19,244 nucleotides of DNA from Halorubrum sp. BV1. GTDB taxonomy: Archaea > Halobacteriota > Halobacteria > Halobacteriales > Haloferacaceae. Position 1 is the first letter of the stretch. The number at the start of each line of letters is the position of its first letter. Below are positions 9,094-16,037 of the stretch, piece by piece. Location of the stretch: NCBI RefSeq assembly GCF_000746205.1, contig NZ_JQKV01000009.1:1-19244 (forward strand), given 5' to 3'. The translations under genes and the position numbers were made by a program. The notes beneath the pieces are model-generated. The model ran no database searches, was not told the DNA's origin, and was given only the letters and a program-made list of their open reading frames with translations.

Positions 9094-9699
9094 ATGCTCA
9101 ACCCACTGGCGATCACGTCGCTCGCGAACCCGCTCGCGATCGTTATCGCAGGGATCGCGACGCTGACTGTGGTCCTCGTCAGCTCGCTGAAGGGGACGGG
9201 GTGGGAACCGACGACGGACATCTCGGATACGGTTCTCGAACGGCGCGCATCCGCCGTTCCAGAGACCGATTTCCCCGAGCCGGGCAACCGAGCGATCGGC
9301 GGCGGTGGCGGCGGCGGTGCGATTCCCGCCGGCGCAGAGGGTGAAGAGGGCGAACTCGAAGACGGGAGCACGGCGAGTTCCGGTCCCGGTGACATCCCCG
9401 AAGACGAAGTCGAGTACTTCGACGTCGAGTTCGTCAAACAGGGCGAGACGGTCGAACTCTCGAACGACCAGCCGATCCTCGAACAGGGCGAAGACCAGGG
9501 CTGGGACCTGCCGTACGCCTGCCGGCAGGGACAGTGCGTTTCCTGTGCCGGCCGTATCGCGGACGGTCCGTCCGAGGACTTCGTCGAACACGACAACCAG
9601 CAGATGCTCGAAGACCCCGAGCTCGACGACGGATACACGCTGACGTGCGTCGCGTACCCCCGCGACTCCTTCAGCATCGAGACCGGCGAGGCACCCTAA
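9094..9699 (+). CDS. membrane-anchored 2Fe-2S ferredoxin
   Basis: A 201-residue electron carrier. Residues 8-31 are a membrane helix near the N-terminus, followed by a charged segment, a Gly-rich stretch (about 68-77) and an acidic linker, and then a plant-type [2Fe-2S] ferredoxin domain at about 108-201. The four cluster ligands are Cys143, Cys148 and Cys151 (CRQGQCVSC) and Cys185 (LTCVAYP). The spacing C-x4-C-x2-C is the classic pattern. The start at 9094 places the hydrophobic helix at the extreme N-terminus and sits 26 nt from a TATA box. The anchor suggests electron transfer to a membrane partner, which is not encoded nearby. Ferredoxin function is confident, partner unknown. Confidence 0.93.
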   Translation: MLNPLAITSLANPLAIVIAGIATLTVVLVSSLKGTGWEPTTDISDTVLERRASAVPETDFPEPGNRAIGGGGGGGAIPAGAEGEEGELEDGSTASSGPGDIPEDEVEYFDVEFVKQGETVELSNDQPILEQGEDQGWDLPYACRQGQCVSCAGRIADGPSEDFVEHDNQQMLEDPELDDGYTLTCVAYPRDSFSIETGEAP

Positions 9700-9793
9700 C
9701 TACTCGCCGGATCCCGGTACCTCTGGATTGCCCGGTCGCGCGTTGCCTGTGTGGTTCGTCCTCTCGAAGCGGCGTCTGTCGTCCGGCGCGACA

Positions 9794-9803
9794 CCCTTTT
9801 TTC
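9794..9803 (+). promoter_or_regulatory. T-rich TATA-like element of the small membrane protein gene
   Basis: CCCTTTTTTC lies about 26 nt upstream of the ATG at 9824 in an otherwise GC-rich gap with no other feature. Confidence 0.4.
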
Positions 9804-9823
9804 GGCTCGCGTGAAGAACACGT

Positions 9824-10150
9824 ATGTCTCTCATCACCCTTCTCGGGGGAGGGGTTGTCGCCGCGGTCGTCGCGCTCGCATCTGTTCTCGTCTACCGGGA
9901 CGCGACGCGAATCGGCGTCGAAGTCGGCTCGCCGTTTTTGTGGGCCGCGCTCGTCCTCCTCTCGTCCGGTGTGAGTGTTGTCACCGCGGTTCTCGTTCCC
10001 GACGCCCCCCTCCCGGGGGTGCTCGTGTTGGCCGTCATGGGGCCGCTCTTGTACCTGCTCGAACGCGACGACTCGACGCACGCCGACGGACCGCCGGACC
10101 CGACACACCTCCCCAGCGGATCGGACGCCGCCGACGACCGTGACGAGTGA
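9824..10150 (+). CDS. small three-helix membrane protein, unknown function
   Basis: A 108-residue protein with three hydrophobic segments at about 3-23, 38-59 and 62-79 and a charged cytoplasmic-type tail (80-108) rich in Asp, Pro and Ser. The short loop after helix 1 carries YRDATRIGVEVGSPFLWA. Such small integral membrane proteins are common in haloarchaea, and I do not recognise a function. The acidic tail and codon pattern support coding on this strand against the long opposing frames, which are Arg-rich. The gene stands alone with a T-rich promoter element at 9794. Confidence 0.75.
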   Translation: MSLITLLGGGVVAAVVALASVLVYRDATRIGVEVGSPFLWAALVLLSSGVSVVTAVLVPDAPLPGVLVLAVMGPLLYLLERDDSTHADGPPDPTHLPSGSDAADDRDE

Positions 10151-10269
10151 CCGCCCTGCCGGCCGACGTCGGCGTAACCCGCTGAATCGACGATGACACA
10201 GTTCGTTTCGCCCGCTCGATGTGCTCGCAAACCGCAAGCTTCCATACGGTCGGACTCTAACGCGGGACA

Positions 10270-10596
10270 ATGAGCGACGAGAGCCTCGCCGAGCGAGTTG
10301 AGCAGTGGATGGTCGGTCAGATGCCGATCATCCAGATGCATGGCGGCACGAGCGTCGTCCGCGAGGCCGACCCCGACACCGGCGAGGTCGTCGTCGAACT
10401 CGGCGGTACCTGCTCCGGCTGCGGCATCTCGAACATCACCGCCGACAACATCCGCCGCGACCTGATCATGGATTTCGAGGAGGTTACGAACGTGACCGTT
10501 CGGACGGCTTCCTCGGGCGATCAGGGCGCGTCCACGGTCGAAGGCGGCCGCGGCGGCGAACTCAAACACGAGACCGAATCCGCGAACCATTTTTAA
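10270..10596 (+). CDS. NifU C-terminal domain-type Fe-S scaffold protein
   Basis: A 108-residue protein consisting mainly of a NifU-like domain (about 5-82). The signature GGTCSGCGIS carries the two cluster-binding cysteines, Cys48 and Cys51 (C-x2-C), and is preceded by VVVELGG as in the family. Nfu-type proteins hold and transfer Fe-S clusters to target proteins, so this may supply the ferredoxins encoded in the same window; that link is inference. Family members usually end shortly after the core; here a Gly- and Glu-rich tail of about 25 residues follows. No SUF or ISC partner genes are adjacent. The upstream promoter element is weak. Confidence 0.92.
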   Translation: MSDESLAERVEQWMVGQMPIIQMHGGTSVVREADPDTGEVVVELGGTCSGCGISNITADNIRRDLIMDFEEVTNVTVRTASSGDQGASTVEGGRGGELKHETESANHF

Positions 10597-10866
10597 CCGC
10601 CGTCGCCGTCATCGCCCCGTCAGCGCCGTTGTCGGTCGCGCCCCGACAGAACGCATGCTGGTTGGGTCACGGATCCGGTCTGTCTTCTGTGTGTAGTCAA
10701 CTAGCATGGATGCGGCTCGGGGTGACGTCGCAATGCCGATCGTGTGAATAACTCTGGAACATCCTCATATTCGTTCTATAACTCTGCTAATTCATGACCG
10801 ATGCGGCTATTCGTATCGGTTCGGTCTCCGAGCTGACCGTGCGCCCGACTGACGGTCCGGTTCCAG
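10597..10866. other. 270-bp gap between convergent genes, little content
   Basis: This gap lies between the 3' ends of the NifU-like gene and the FAU-1-type gene. I see no credible gene. An AT-richer patch (10745-10790) carries a 9-bp direct repeat ATAACTCTG at 10748-10756 and 10778-10786. A start-codon ORF beginning at 10794 runs antisense into the FAU-1 gene and turns Arg/Pro-rich, so I treat it as spurious. Confidence 0.5.
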
Positions 10867-12345
10867 CTACAGGGCGTCTTCGAGCGCCGACGCGACGTCT
10901 CTTGCCTTCTCGGCCAACGGCTCCGGCGTGTCGCCGGCAGCGACCGACTCTCGGAGGACGTCGTCGTCGACCCGCTCGACGGCTCCGTCTGGATGTTTCA
11001 CCACGTCCACGTGGAGGTCGACGTAGCGCGCGGCGTCGGGGAACACCTCGACCGGCGTACAGACGTTGACGTACGTCCCCCGAACCGTCCCGTCGCTGCC
11101 GCGATACGTCGTCGGGTACCACCACCGCCCCTCCTTCAGACTCGTCTCCGCGATGTCCCCGGCTTCGCGCGAGACGCCTAACCCGTCGTAGGTGCCGCCG
11201 CCGGTCATCTCGCGCTCTACGGTGACCGATCCGTCGGCGTCGACCTCCGTCACCGTCGCCTCGCCGAGTGTGACGACCCGCCCGTCGGGTTTGCCGTGGT
11301 CGATCCGGAGTGCGCCACCCTCGGTCGGGCCGAACGCGTCCGTCACGACTCCGAACGGGAATTCGGCGTCCGGCCCGGGCTCACAAAGCGCCTCCGCGAG
11401 GTCGACGCCCGCGGACGCGTCGGCGGACCCCGCCTTCACGCGGTGGTGACCCGGCATCGTCGCGGTCACCTCGCGCCGCGCGTCGTCGAGTGAGAACCGG
11501 GTTTCCCGCCCGAACCAGGCCCAAAACCCCGAATTCGACGTTGCTATCGGCTCGTCGCGGAGTCGACTCGGATCGGCGAGGACGCCGAGACCGCCGGCCG
11601 CGTCGACGGCCGAACCCACCTCTTCGGCCGCCTCGATGGCGACGCGGAGGCCGGCCTCCAACTCGTCCGTCCCGGCGTCGACCGCGGACGACTTCCACAC
11701 GGCTCGCCAGCCCTCGGGCGGCTCCAGTCCGAGCAGGTCGACCATTCCCGCGAGTTCGCGCGCGGTTTCGTCGTTTCGGACGTCGACGCGGGTTCCAGAC
11801 CCCGGTTCGAGCGAGACGAGGTCGCCGCCGAGGCGAAGCGCGCCGTCGAGGGTCGGACGCCGGTCCGTCCACGGCGCGGCGGGCTCACGCACCTGCACGC
11901 GAACCGGATCGCCGGTCTCGACGTGGTCGTCGACGGTACCGTACGGGAGGTACCCCTCCGTGGTTTTCGAGCCCTTGTCTCCGCCGCTTTCCGTCTCGTC
12001 CGTCCCGACTCGGAGCCGCACGACCGCGCCTCCGCCGAGCGTCTCCGTCACCTCGCCGTCGAGCACCGTCCCGGTCGGTGCCGGATCCGTCCACGCGAGC
12101 GTGTCGAGGCCGATTTCTCCGATGTGCTCGCGGAGGTCTGCTATCGCCTCCGGATCGCCGTGCGCCCCGACGCCCTGTCTGTCCGCGGTCGTCTCCACCC
12201 GCACATCGGGTGGTGCGGTCGGAAACTCCGCCTCGAACCGTCGGCGTATCGGCCCGGACGCATCGACGACCTCGTGTCCCGCATCCAACAGCAGGCGGGT
12301 AATGGCGGTCGTGTAAATCCCCCGAATGCGGACGTTCACGGTCAC
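10867..12345 (-). CDS. fau-1: probable ribonuclease/RNA-binding protein FAU-1
   Basis: A 492-residue protein that matches the archaeal FAU-1 family in plan. The N-terminus (MTVNVRIRGIYTTAITRLLL) is followed by an S1-like region at about 90-160 (GTVLDGEVTETLGGGAVVRL, GYLPYG, DPVRVQVREPA), a middle region with TFATMPGHHRVK-like sequence, and a C-terminal DUF402 domain (WYPTTYRG, RGTYVNVCTPVEVFPD, YVDLHVDVVKHPDG). FAU-1 proteins bind AU-rich RNA and have RNase E/G-like activity with a role proposed in rRNA maturation. The start is a GTG at 12345 whose bases overlap the stop of the preceding gene (GTGA, 12345-12342), so translation is probably coupled. The long Arg-rich frames on the other strand are shadows. 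Confidence 0.88.
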   Translation of the reverse strand: MTVNVRIRGIYTTAITRLLLDAGHEVVDASGPIRRRFEAEFPTAPPDVRVETTADRQGVGAHGDPEAIADLREHIGEIGLDTLAWTDPAPTGTVLDGEVTETLGGGAVVRLRVGTDETESGGDKGSKTTEGYLPYGTVDDHVETGDPVRVQVREPAAPWTDRRPTLDGALRLGGDLVSLEPGSGTRVDVRNDETARELAGMVDLLGLEPPEGWRAVWKSSAVDAGTDELEAGLRVAIEAAEEVGSAVDAAGGLGVLADPSRLRDEPIATSNSGFWAWFGRETRFSLDDARREVTATMPGHHRVKAGSADASAGVDLAEALCEPGPDAEFPFGVVTDAFGPTEGGALRIDHGKPDGRVVTLGEATVTEVDADGSVTVEREMTGGGTYDGLGVSREAGDIAETSLKEGRWWYPTTYRGSDGTVRGTYVNVCTPVEVFPDAARYVDLHVDVVKHPDGAVERVDDDVLRESVAAGDTPEPLAEKARDVASALEDAL

Positions 12346-12755
12346 AACACCTCGCGGTCGCGGGCGAATCGGACGCGGTCGTGGAGCGTCTCGCCGAGCG
12401 ACAGTTCGATCAGCACGGGTCGGTCGCTACGCCCCTCCTCTGCGTCTCCGCTCTCGTTCCGGAGCACACGGCCGCCCTCAACCGGGACGCCCCACCCGTC
12501 GAGCGAGAGGTATCCCCGGAGGTCGCTGCCGTGCGTGAACAGATCGACGGCGGCGGTCGGGTGGGTCTGGACCGGTTCGGTGCTATGTGTCAGCTCCATA
12601 TCGGAGTAGTACGGACCGTCTCCGTCGAAGAACGTCCGAATCCGGTCGGCGTCCTCGGCGACCAGCTCGGCGACGCGGTCGGACGCCGCCGCGATCGCGT
12701 CGGTATCGAGCCCCACCTCTCGAAGCGCCTGCTGGGTCCGGCTGTCGAAGTGCAT
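12342..12755 (-). CDS. conserved haloarchaeal protein (DUF7532-like)
   Basis: A 137-residue acidic protein starting MHFDSRTQQALREVGL. It contains AAASDRVAELVAEDADRI, YYSDMELTHSTE, LFTHGSDLRGYL and ends RVRFARDREVL. I recall haloarchaeal proteins with this start and end, annotated as DUF7532, but cannot confirm it here; no function is known to me. An in-frame ATG at 12800 would add 15 residues. I prefer 12755 because family members begin with MHF and a TATA-like CTTGAAA (12777-12783) sits about 26 nt upstream. Its stop overlaps the GTG start of the FAU-1 gene, so the two form an operon and may share a role in RNA metabolism. Confidence 0.8.
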   Translation of the reverse strand: MHFDSRTQQALREVGLDTDAIAAASDRVAELVAEDADRIRTFFDGDGPYYSDMELTHSTEPVQTHPTAAVDLFTHGSDLRGYLSLDGWGVPVEGGRVLRNESGDAEEGRSDRPVLIELSLGETLHDRVRFARDREVL

Positions 12756-12802
12756 ACGCCTCGTTTCACGCGCTCGCGTTTCAAGACTGTCGTCCGCCAT
12801 CG

Positions 12803-12808
12803 GTTAAG
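12803..12808 (+). promoter_or_regulatory. TATA-like box of the PrsW-type protease gene
   Basis: GTTAAG is centred 27 nt upstream of the ATG at 12833 and supports that start over the long upstream frame, which is antisense to the DUF7532-like gene. Confidence 0.5.
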
Positions 12809-12832
12809 TGCCTGTGGACGAAATCCGCTCGC

Positions 12833-13843
12833 ATGTCCTCCCAGTCGGACCCGATCGAGTCGCGAGCCGACGACGACCGGGACCTCTACGACATCGCCAC
12901 GTGGGACGAACGAACGTCCCTCGACGGGCTTTCGGTCGCGTTACACTGGCTCATCACCCGCTCGGCCAAGGCGTTCGTGGTCCTCGTCGCGCTTCTGGGA
13001 CTCCTCACCGTACTCGGGTCGATCGGCCTCGGGCTCGTCTTCGATCCCGCGGTGGCGATGCTCGTCGGACTCTCCGCCGTTCCGGCGCTCGGATTCGCCG
13101 CGTACGTCTACGTCTCCGACGTCACGAGCGGTGAACCCCTCTCGCTCCTCGTCGCCACGTTCCTGTTGTCGATCTTGACCGCCACGTTCGCGGCGATCCT
13201 CAACAGCGTCGCACAGCCGTACTTCCGGCAGTTCGGCTTCCTCGGTATGGTCGCGTTCTTCTTCGTTATCGTCGGTCCGATAGAGGAGACGGTGAAACTG
13301 CTCGCGGTCCGGCTGTACGCGTACACCGACGCCCGCTTCGACGCGGTCATCGACGGGGCGGTGTACGGCGCGATCGCCGGCCTCGGCTTCGCCGTCATCG
13401 AGAACCTCGTCTACATCGCGCAGTCGGTCGACATCGGGGAACTCACGCTCGGGATCGCGGCGCTCGGCGCGGGCGACGGAATCGCCGCACTCCGCGCGCT
13501 GGCGGGGCCGGGCCACGTCATCTACTCGGCGTTCGCGGGGTACTACCTCGGGCTCGCGAAGTTTAACCCCGGCAACCGCGGACCGATCGTGGTAAAGGGG
13601 CTGATACTCGCGGCCGTCATCCACGCGCTGTACAACACGCTCGTCGGTCCCGTCACGACGGTACTGTCTGCGATCACCGGACTCCCGTCCGTCGGCAGTC
13701 TCCTCGTGTTCGTCCTCGCCTTCCAAGGCGCGTTCGGTTACGTGTTGTTACGGAAGGTGTGGCGGTACCGGGACGCGTACCTCGACACCCGAGACGCGGC
13801 CGACCCCGAGATGGAACCGGAACTCACCGAGTTCGAGAGCTGA
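12833..13843 (+). CDS. PrsW-type intramembrane protease (CPBP/PrsW family)
   Basis: A 336-residue integral membrane protein with about eight hydrophobic segments (near 46-69, 73-94, 103-124, 136-149, 172-197, 224-241, 252-270, 290-312). The family motifs are present: Glu151-Glu152 in PIEETVKLLAVR, GLGFAVIENLVYI with Glu190-Asn191, His228 in GPGHVIYSA, and His264 with Asn268 in AAVIHALYN. These are the proposed metal-binding and catalytic positions of PrsW-like proteases, which in Bacillus start the site-1 cleavage of an anti-sigma factor. Archaea lack such sigma systems, so the substrate here is unknown. An acidic cytoplasmic N-terminus (1-40) and C-terminus (316-336) flank the core. Confidence 0.92.
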   Translation: MSSQSDPIESRADDDRDLYDIATWDERTSLDGLSVALHWLITRSAKAFVVLVALLGLLTVLGSIGLGLVFDPAVAMLVGLSAVPALGFAAYVYVSDVTSGEPLSLLVATFLLSILTATFAAILNSVAQPYFRQFGFLGMVAFFFVIVGPIEETVKLLAVRLYAYTDARFDAVIDGAVYGAIAGLGFAVIENLVYIAQSVDIGELTLGIAALGAGDGIAALRALAGPGHVIYSAFAGYYLGLAKFNPGNRGPIVVKGLILAAVIHALYNTLVGPVTTVLSAITGLPSVGSLLVFVLAFQGAFGYVLLRKVWRYRDAYLDTRDAADPEMEPELTEFES

Positions 13844-13854
13844 TCGGAGCGCTC

Positions 13855-14832
13855 TTAGGGCGGATTCTCGACTCGGGAGCGGTCGCCCGTTCCGGCGGTG
13901 AGCGCGCTCGCGAGCGCGCCCTTGACGACGACCTCGTCGCCGAGCGCGGTCAGCCTGATCTCGGGAACGTTGATGAACACCATGTCTGCGAGCTTCTCTC
14001 GAACGGGGTCTAAGACGCGGTCTGGGTTGTTGAGCGCGACCGCGCCGCCGACGCTCACGACGAGCGGCGCGTACGCGTGGATGACGTTCGCGATTCCCAT
14101 GGCGTTCCAGTGTGCGACCTGGTCTATCACGTGGTCGGCGAACGTGTCCTCGCCCGCGGCCTCGAACACGTCGACCGCGGAGAAGTCGGGATCTTCCACC
14201 GGAAGCACCGTCTCGACGGGATCCTCCTCGTGTAGTTCGCGGGCGTACTCCGGGATGTTGTTGCCGGAGCAGTACCCCTCCCAGTGGCCGTCGAGCCCGC
14301 AGCCGCAGGTCATGAAGCCGTGGGGATCGACGGTCATGTGTCCAACCTCGCCGGCGTTGCCGTCCCACCCCGAGAGCACGTTGCCGTCGACGGCGACGCC
14401 CGCCCCGATCCCGGAGGAGATCGTGAGGTACACCATGTCATCGGGGTTGCGATCGGCGTGGAACCGCTCCCCGATGACGCCCGCGATCGTGTCGTTGTGG
14501 AGGTACACCTCCTCGGTGTCTAAAAGCTGTGAGACCGGGCCGACGAGCGGGATGCGCTCGACCGTGTCCGGTAGGTTCGCTGGTCCCTGGACCACGCCGG
14601 CGGCGAGATCGAGCGGACCGATCGACCCGATTCCCGCCGCGGTCACCGTCGACGGATCGACGTCGGCGTTCGCACACGCTCCGCGGACGACGCTCAAAAC
14701 CGCTTCCGTCACGGCGATCCCGTTCGGTCCGCGGGGCGTTCCTCGCGAGTCGCTCCCGAGCACGGTCGCCGTTTCGTCGCCGACGACCGCCCGAACGTTC
14801 GTCGCCCCGAGGTCGACGCCCACGTAGTGCAT
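13855..14832 (-). CDS. ROK-family sugar kinase (probable glucokinase)
   Basis: A 325-residue kinase of the ROK family. The N-terminal phosphate-binding motif is VGVDLGATNVRAVVGD (4-19). The catalytic base is Asp114 (LHNDT), with SSGIGAGV at 139-146 as the second phosphate loop, and GEVGHM (161-166) supplies the substrate- and zinc-site Glu162 and His165. The zinc motif is CGCGLDGHWEGYC (176-188), where the usual third Cys (C-x-C-G-x2-G-C) is His183 and Cys188 follows. Members phosphorylate glucose or related hexoses with ATP. Length fits the family. The TATA box at 14858 lies 28 nt upstream of the ATG. Sugar specificity is inferred, not shown. Confidence 0.9.
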   Translation of the reverse strand: MHYVGVDLGATNVRAVVGDETATVLGSDSRGTPRGPNGIAVTEAVLSVVRGACANADVDPSTVTAAGIGSIGPLDLAAGVVQGPANLPDTVERIPLVGPVSQLLDTEEVYLHNDTIAGVIGERFHADRNPDDMVYLTISSGIGAGVAVDGNVLSGWDGNAGEVGHMTVDPHGFMTCGCGLDGHWEGYCSGNNIPEYARELHEEDPVETVLPVEDPDFSAVDVFEAAGEDTFADHVIDQVAHWNAMGIANVIHAYAPLVVSVGGAVALNNPDRVLDPVREKLADMVFINVPEIRLTALGDEVVVKGALASALTAGTGDRSRVENPP

Positions 14833-14857
14833 CGGATAAACGGGCGAACCGGTATCA

Positions 14858-14863
14858 CTTAAG
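14858..14863 (-). promoter_or_regulatory. TATA-like box of the ROK kinase gene
   Basis: CTTAAG is centred about 28 nt upstream of the ATG at 14832, consistent with a leaderless transcript. Confidence 0.5.
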
Positions 14864-14904
14864 CAGGACGCTTCTACGGACCCGCGGCGTGCCGACGCGG
14901 CGGG

Positions 14905-15363
14905 TTAGGTCGCGACGTCTCGCACGAATGTCACGGGACAGGGCGCAGAAAGCATGACCTCCTGTGCGACGCTGCCGAACACGGCCTTTCCGGTCGGCGA
15001 ACGCCGACGGCCGCCTACGACGACCCGGTCCGCGCCGACGTCGGTCGCCGCCTCGGTGACCTCGTCGGCGAGGTCACCGACTGCCCCCCGGACCGAGTAG
15101 CGAACGCCGGCGTCCGAGAGGGCGTCTCCCAGCGCGCGCGTCGTGGTGTGCCGTTCCGCGACGGCGTCGGGTGTCGAGCCCTCGCTACGCTCGTCGACCC
15201 CGAGCTTCGCCCGGACGCGATCGAACTCCCCATCGTCGAAGACGTGGATCAACACGACCTCCGCGTTCGACGGCTCGGCCACGGCGATTGCCTCCTTCGC
15301 GAGCTGTGCTGTCTGTGCCTCACCTTCGGTCCCGACCGCTAAGACCACCGTGTTGATGCTCAT
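14905..15363 (-). CDS. universal stress protein (UspA family)
   Basis: A 152-residue single-domain UspA protein. The N-terminal strand VVLAVGTEG (6-14), the helix AQLAKEAIAVAE, the strand EVVLIHVFDD (35-44) and the C-terminal DRVVVGGRRRSPTGKAVFGS (112-131) with VMLSAPCPVTFVRD (136-149) follow the family order. The glycines at 117-118 and the FGS at 129-131 correspond to the nucleotide-binding loop of ATP-binding members, though the first G-x2-G is altered. Such proteins are induced under stress. A clear TATA box (15386-15393) lies 27 nt upstream, implying leaderless expression of a separate unit. Confidence 0.93.
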   Translation of the reverse strand: MSINTVVLAVGTEGEAQTAQLAKEAIAVAEPSNAEVVLIHVFDDGEFDRVRAKLGVDERSEGSTPDAVAERHTTTRALGDALSDAGVRYSVRGAVGDLADEVTEAATDVGADRVVVGGRRRSPTGKAVFGSVAQEVMLSAPCPVTFVRDVAT

Positions 15364-15385
15364 ACCTCCCGTTGGTCCCAGAAAC

Positions 15386-15393
15386 GTATAAAC
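15386..15393 (-). promoter_or_regulatory. TATA box of the UspA gene
   Basis: GTTTATAC on the minus strand is centred 27 nt upstream of the ATG at 15363. This is one of the best promoter matches in the window. Confidence 0.7.
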
Positions 15394-15421
15394 TCCGATT
15401 GTTTTAACTCAATTCTGAATC

Positions 15422-15432
15422 AATTTTTATAG
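15422..15432 (+). promoter_or_regulatory. orphan TATA-like box without a gene downstream
   Basis: AATTTTTATAG on the plus strand would start RNA near 15455. No ORF follows before the 3' end of the convergent DUF5611-type gene at 15567, so it could drive a short RNA or be a fortuitous AT-rich patch, possibly part of the uspA control region. Confidence 0.3.
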
Positions 15433-15566
15433 CATCGATCCTGACAGTTCCTCTCCGCCGGACCGCGTTTCATCGGTTACCGGCACGCACCCGTCCGCTC
15501 GTCGACATCTGGCACAAAGAGAGGAGTCCACTACCGAGCGTTCGGAAGAGTCGGATACGGAAGCTC

Positions 15567-15950
15567 TCAGTAGTCCGGCGCGTCGTCCTCGACTTCGCGC
15601 TTCAACGAGTCGCGCCGCGATTTCGCATCGCGGCCGGTGGCTTCGAGTAAGAAGTCGTTTTTGGCATCGACGGCGTCGGCCGCGGCGTCGGCGTTACCCT
15701 CCGCGATGACGTCTTCGGCCGGCCGTTCCTCGAAGTGGACCGCGAGTTTGTCCTTCTTGCTTCCGTATTCGGCTGCACCGGCCACGATGCGTTCGAACAC
15801 TGGATTTTCGGGGTCCTCGACGACGTACAGTTCGTGGCCCTCCCACTCCTCGGTATCGCTGATTTCGCCGAAGTACTCCTCGATCGAGCCCTTCAGATCG
15901 GGCATGCGGTCTCCGAGATGCTCGCCGCGTCGCATCTTGTACTCCTTCAT
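15567..15950 (-). CDS. DUF5611-type haloarchaeal protein
   Basis: A 127-residue, very acidic protein beginning MKEYKMRRGEHLGDRMPDLK. It has a compact domain (1-80: IEEYFGEISD, EWEGHELYVVED, PVFERIVAGAAEYG, DKLAVHFEERP) followed by an Ala/Asp-rich segment and a charged tail with RDAKSRRDSLKRE. I recall this N-terminal pattern as DUF5611, a haloarchaeal family without a known function. No catalytic motif, membrane segment or cysteine is visible. The start at 15950 is supported by a TATA-like GTTTAGG (15974-15980) 27 nt upstream. It stands alone. Confidence 0.85.
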   Translation of the reverse strand: MKEYKMRRGEHLGDRMPDLKGSIEEYFGEISDTEEWEGHELYVVEDPENPVFERIVAGAAEYGSKKDKLAVHFEERPAEDVIAEGNADAAADAVDAKNDFLLEATGRDAKSRRDSLKREVEDDAPDY

Positions 15951-15973
15951 ATCGGCACCGTTCGATTGGGGTG

Positions 15974-15980
15974 CCTAAAC
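15974..15980 (-). promoter_or_regulatory. TATA-like box of the DUF5611-type gene
   Basis: GTTTAGG is centred 27 nt upstream of the ATG at 15950 and supports that start. Confidence 0.5.
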
Positions 15981-16037
15981 CAGTTTCGTCACGGGGTTCG
16001 CCGCCGCTGAGCGGTGTCTCGGTGCAATTCCGAGCCG

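Noticed and set aside
8988..9677. Long N-terminal extension of the PUA-protein frame on the minus strand
   Set aside because: It is Ser/Pro-rich, antisense to the ferredoxin gene, and the TATA box 28 nt before 8987 supports the short start.
9892..10590. 232-residue minus-strand ORF spanning the NifU-like gene
   Set aside because: The plus-strand product has the NifU CxxC signature; the opposing frame merely mirrors it and the neighbouring gene.
10748..10786. Two copies of ATAACTCTG as a possible repeat array
   Set aside because: Only two copies of a short AT-rich word; too little to call a repeat element or CRISPR.
11310..12302. 330-residue plus-strand ORF opposite the FAU-1 gene
   Set aside because: It is dominated by Arg and Pro, as expected for the opposing frame of a GC-rich acidic gene, and has no recognisable domain.
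13898..14827. 309-residue plus-strand ORF opposite the ROK kinase gene
   Set aside because: It is Ser/Thr/Pro-rich low complexity antisense to a gene with intact ROK motifs.
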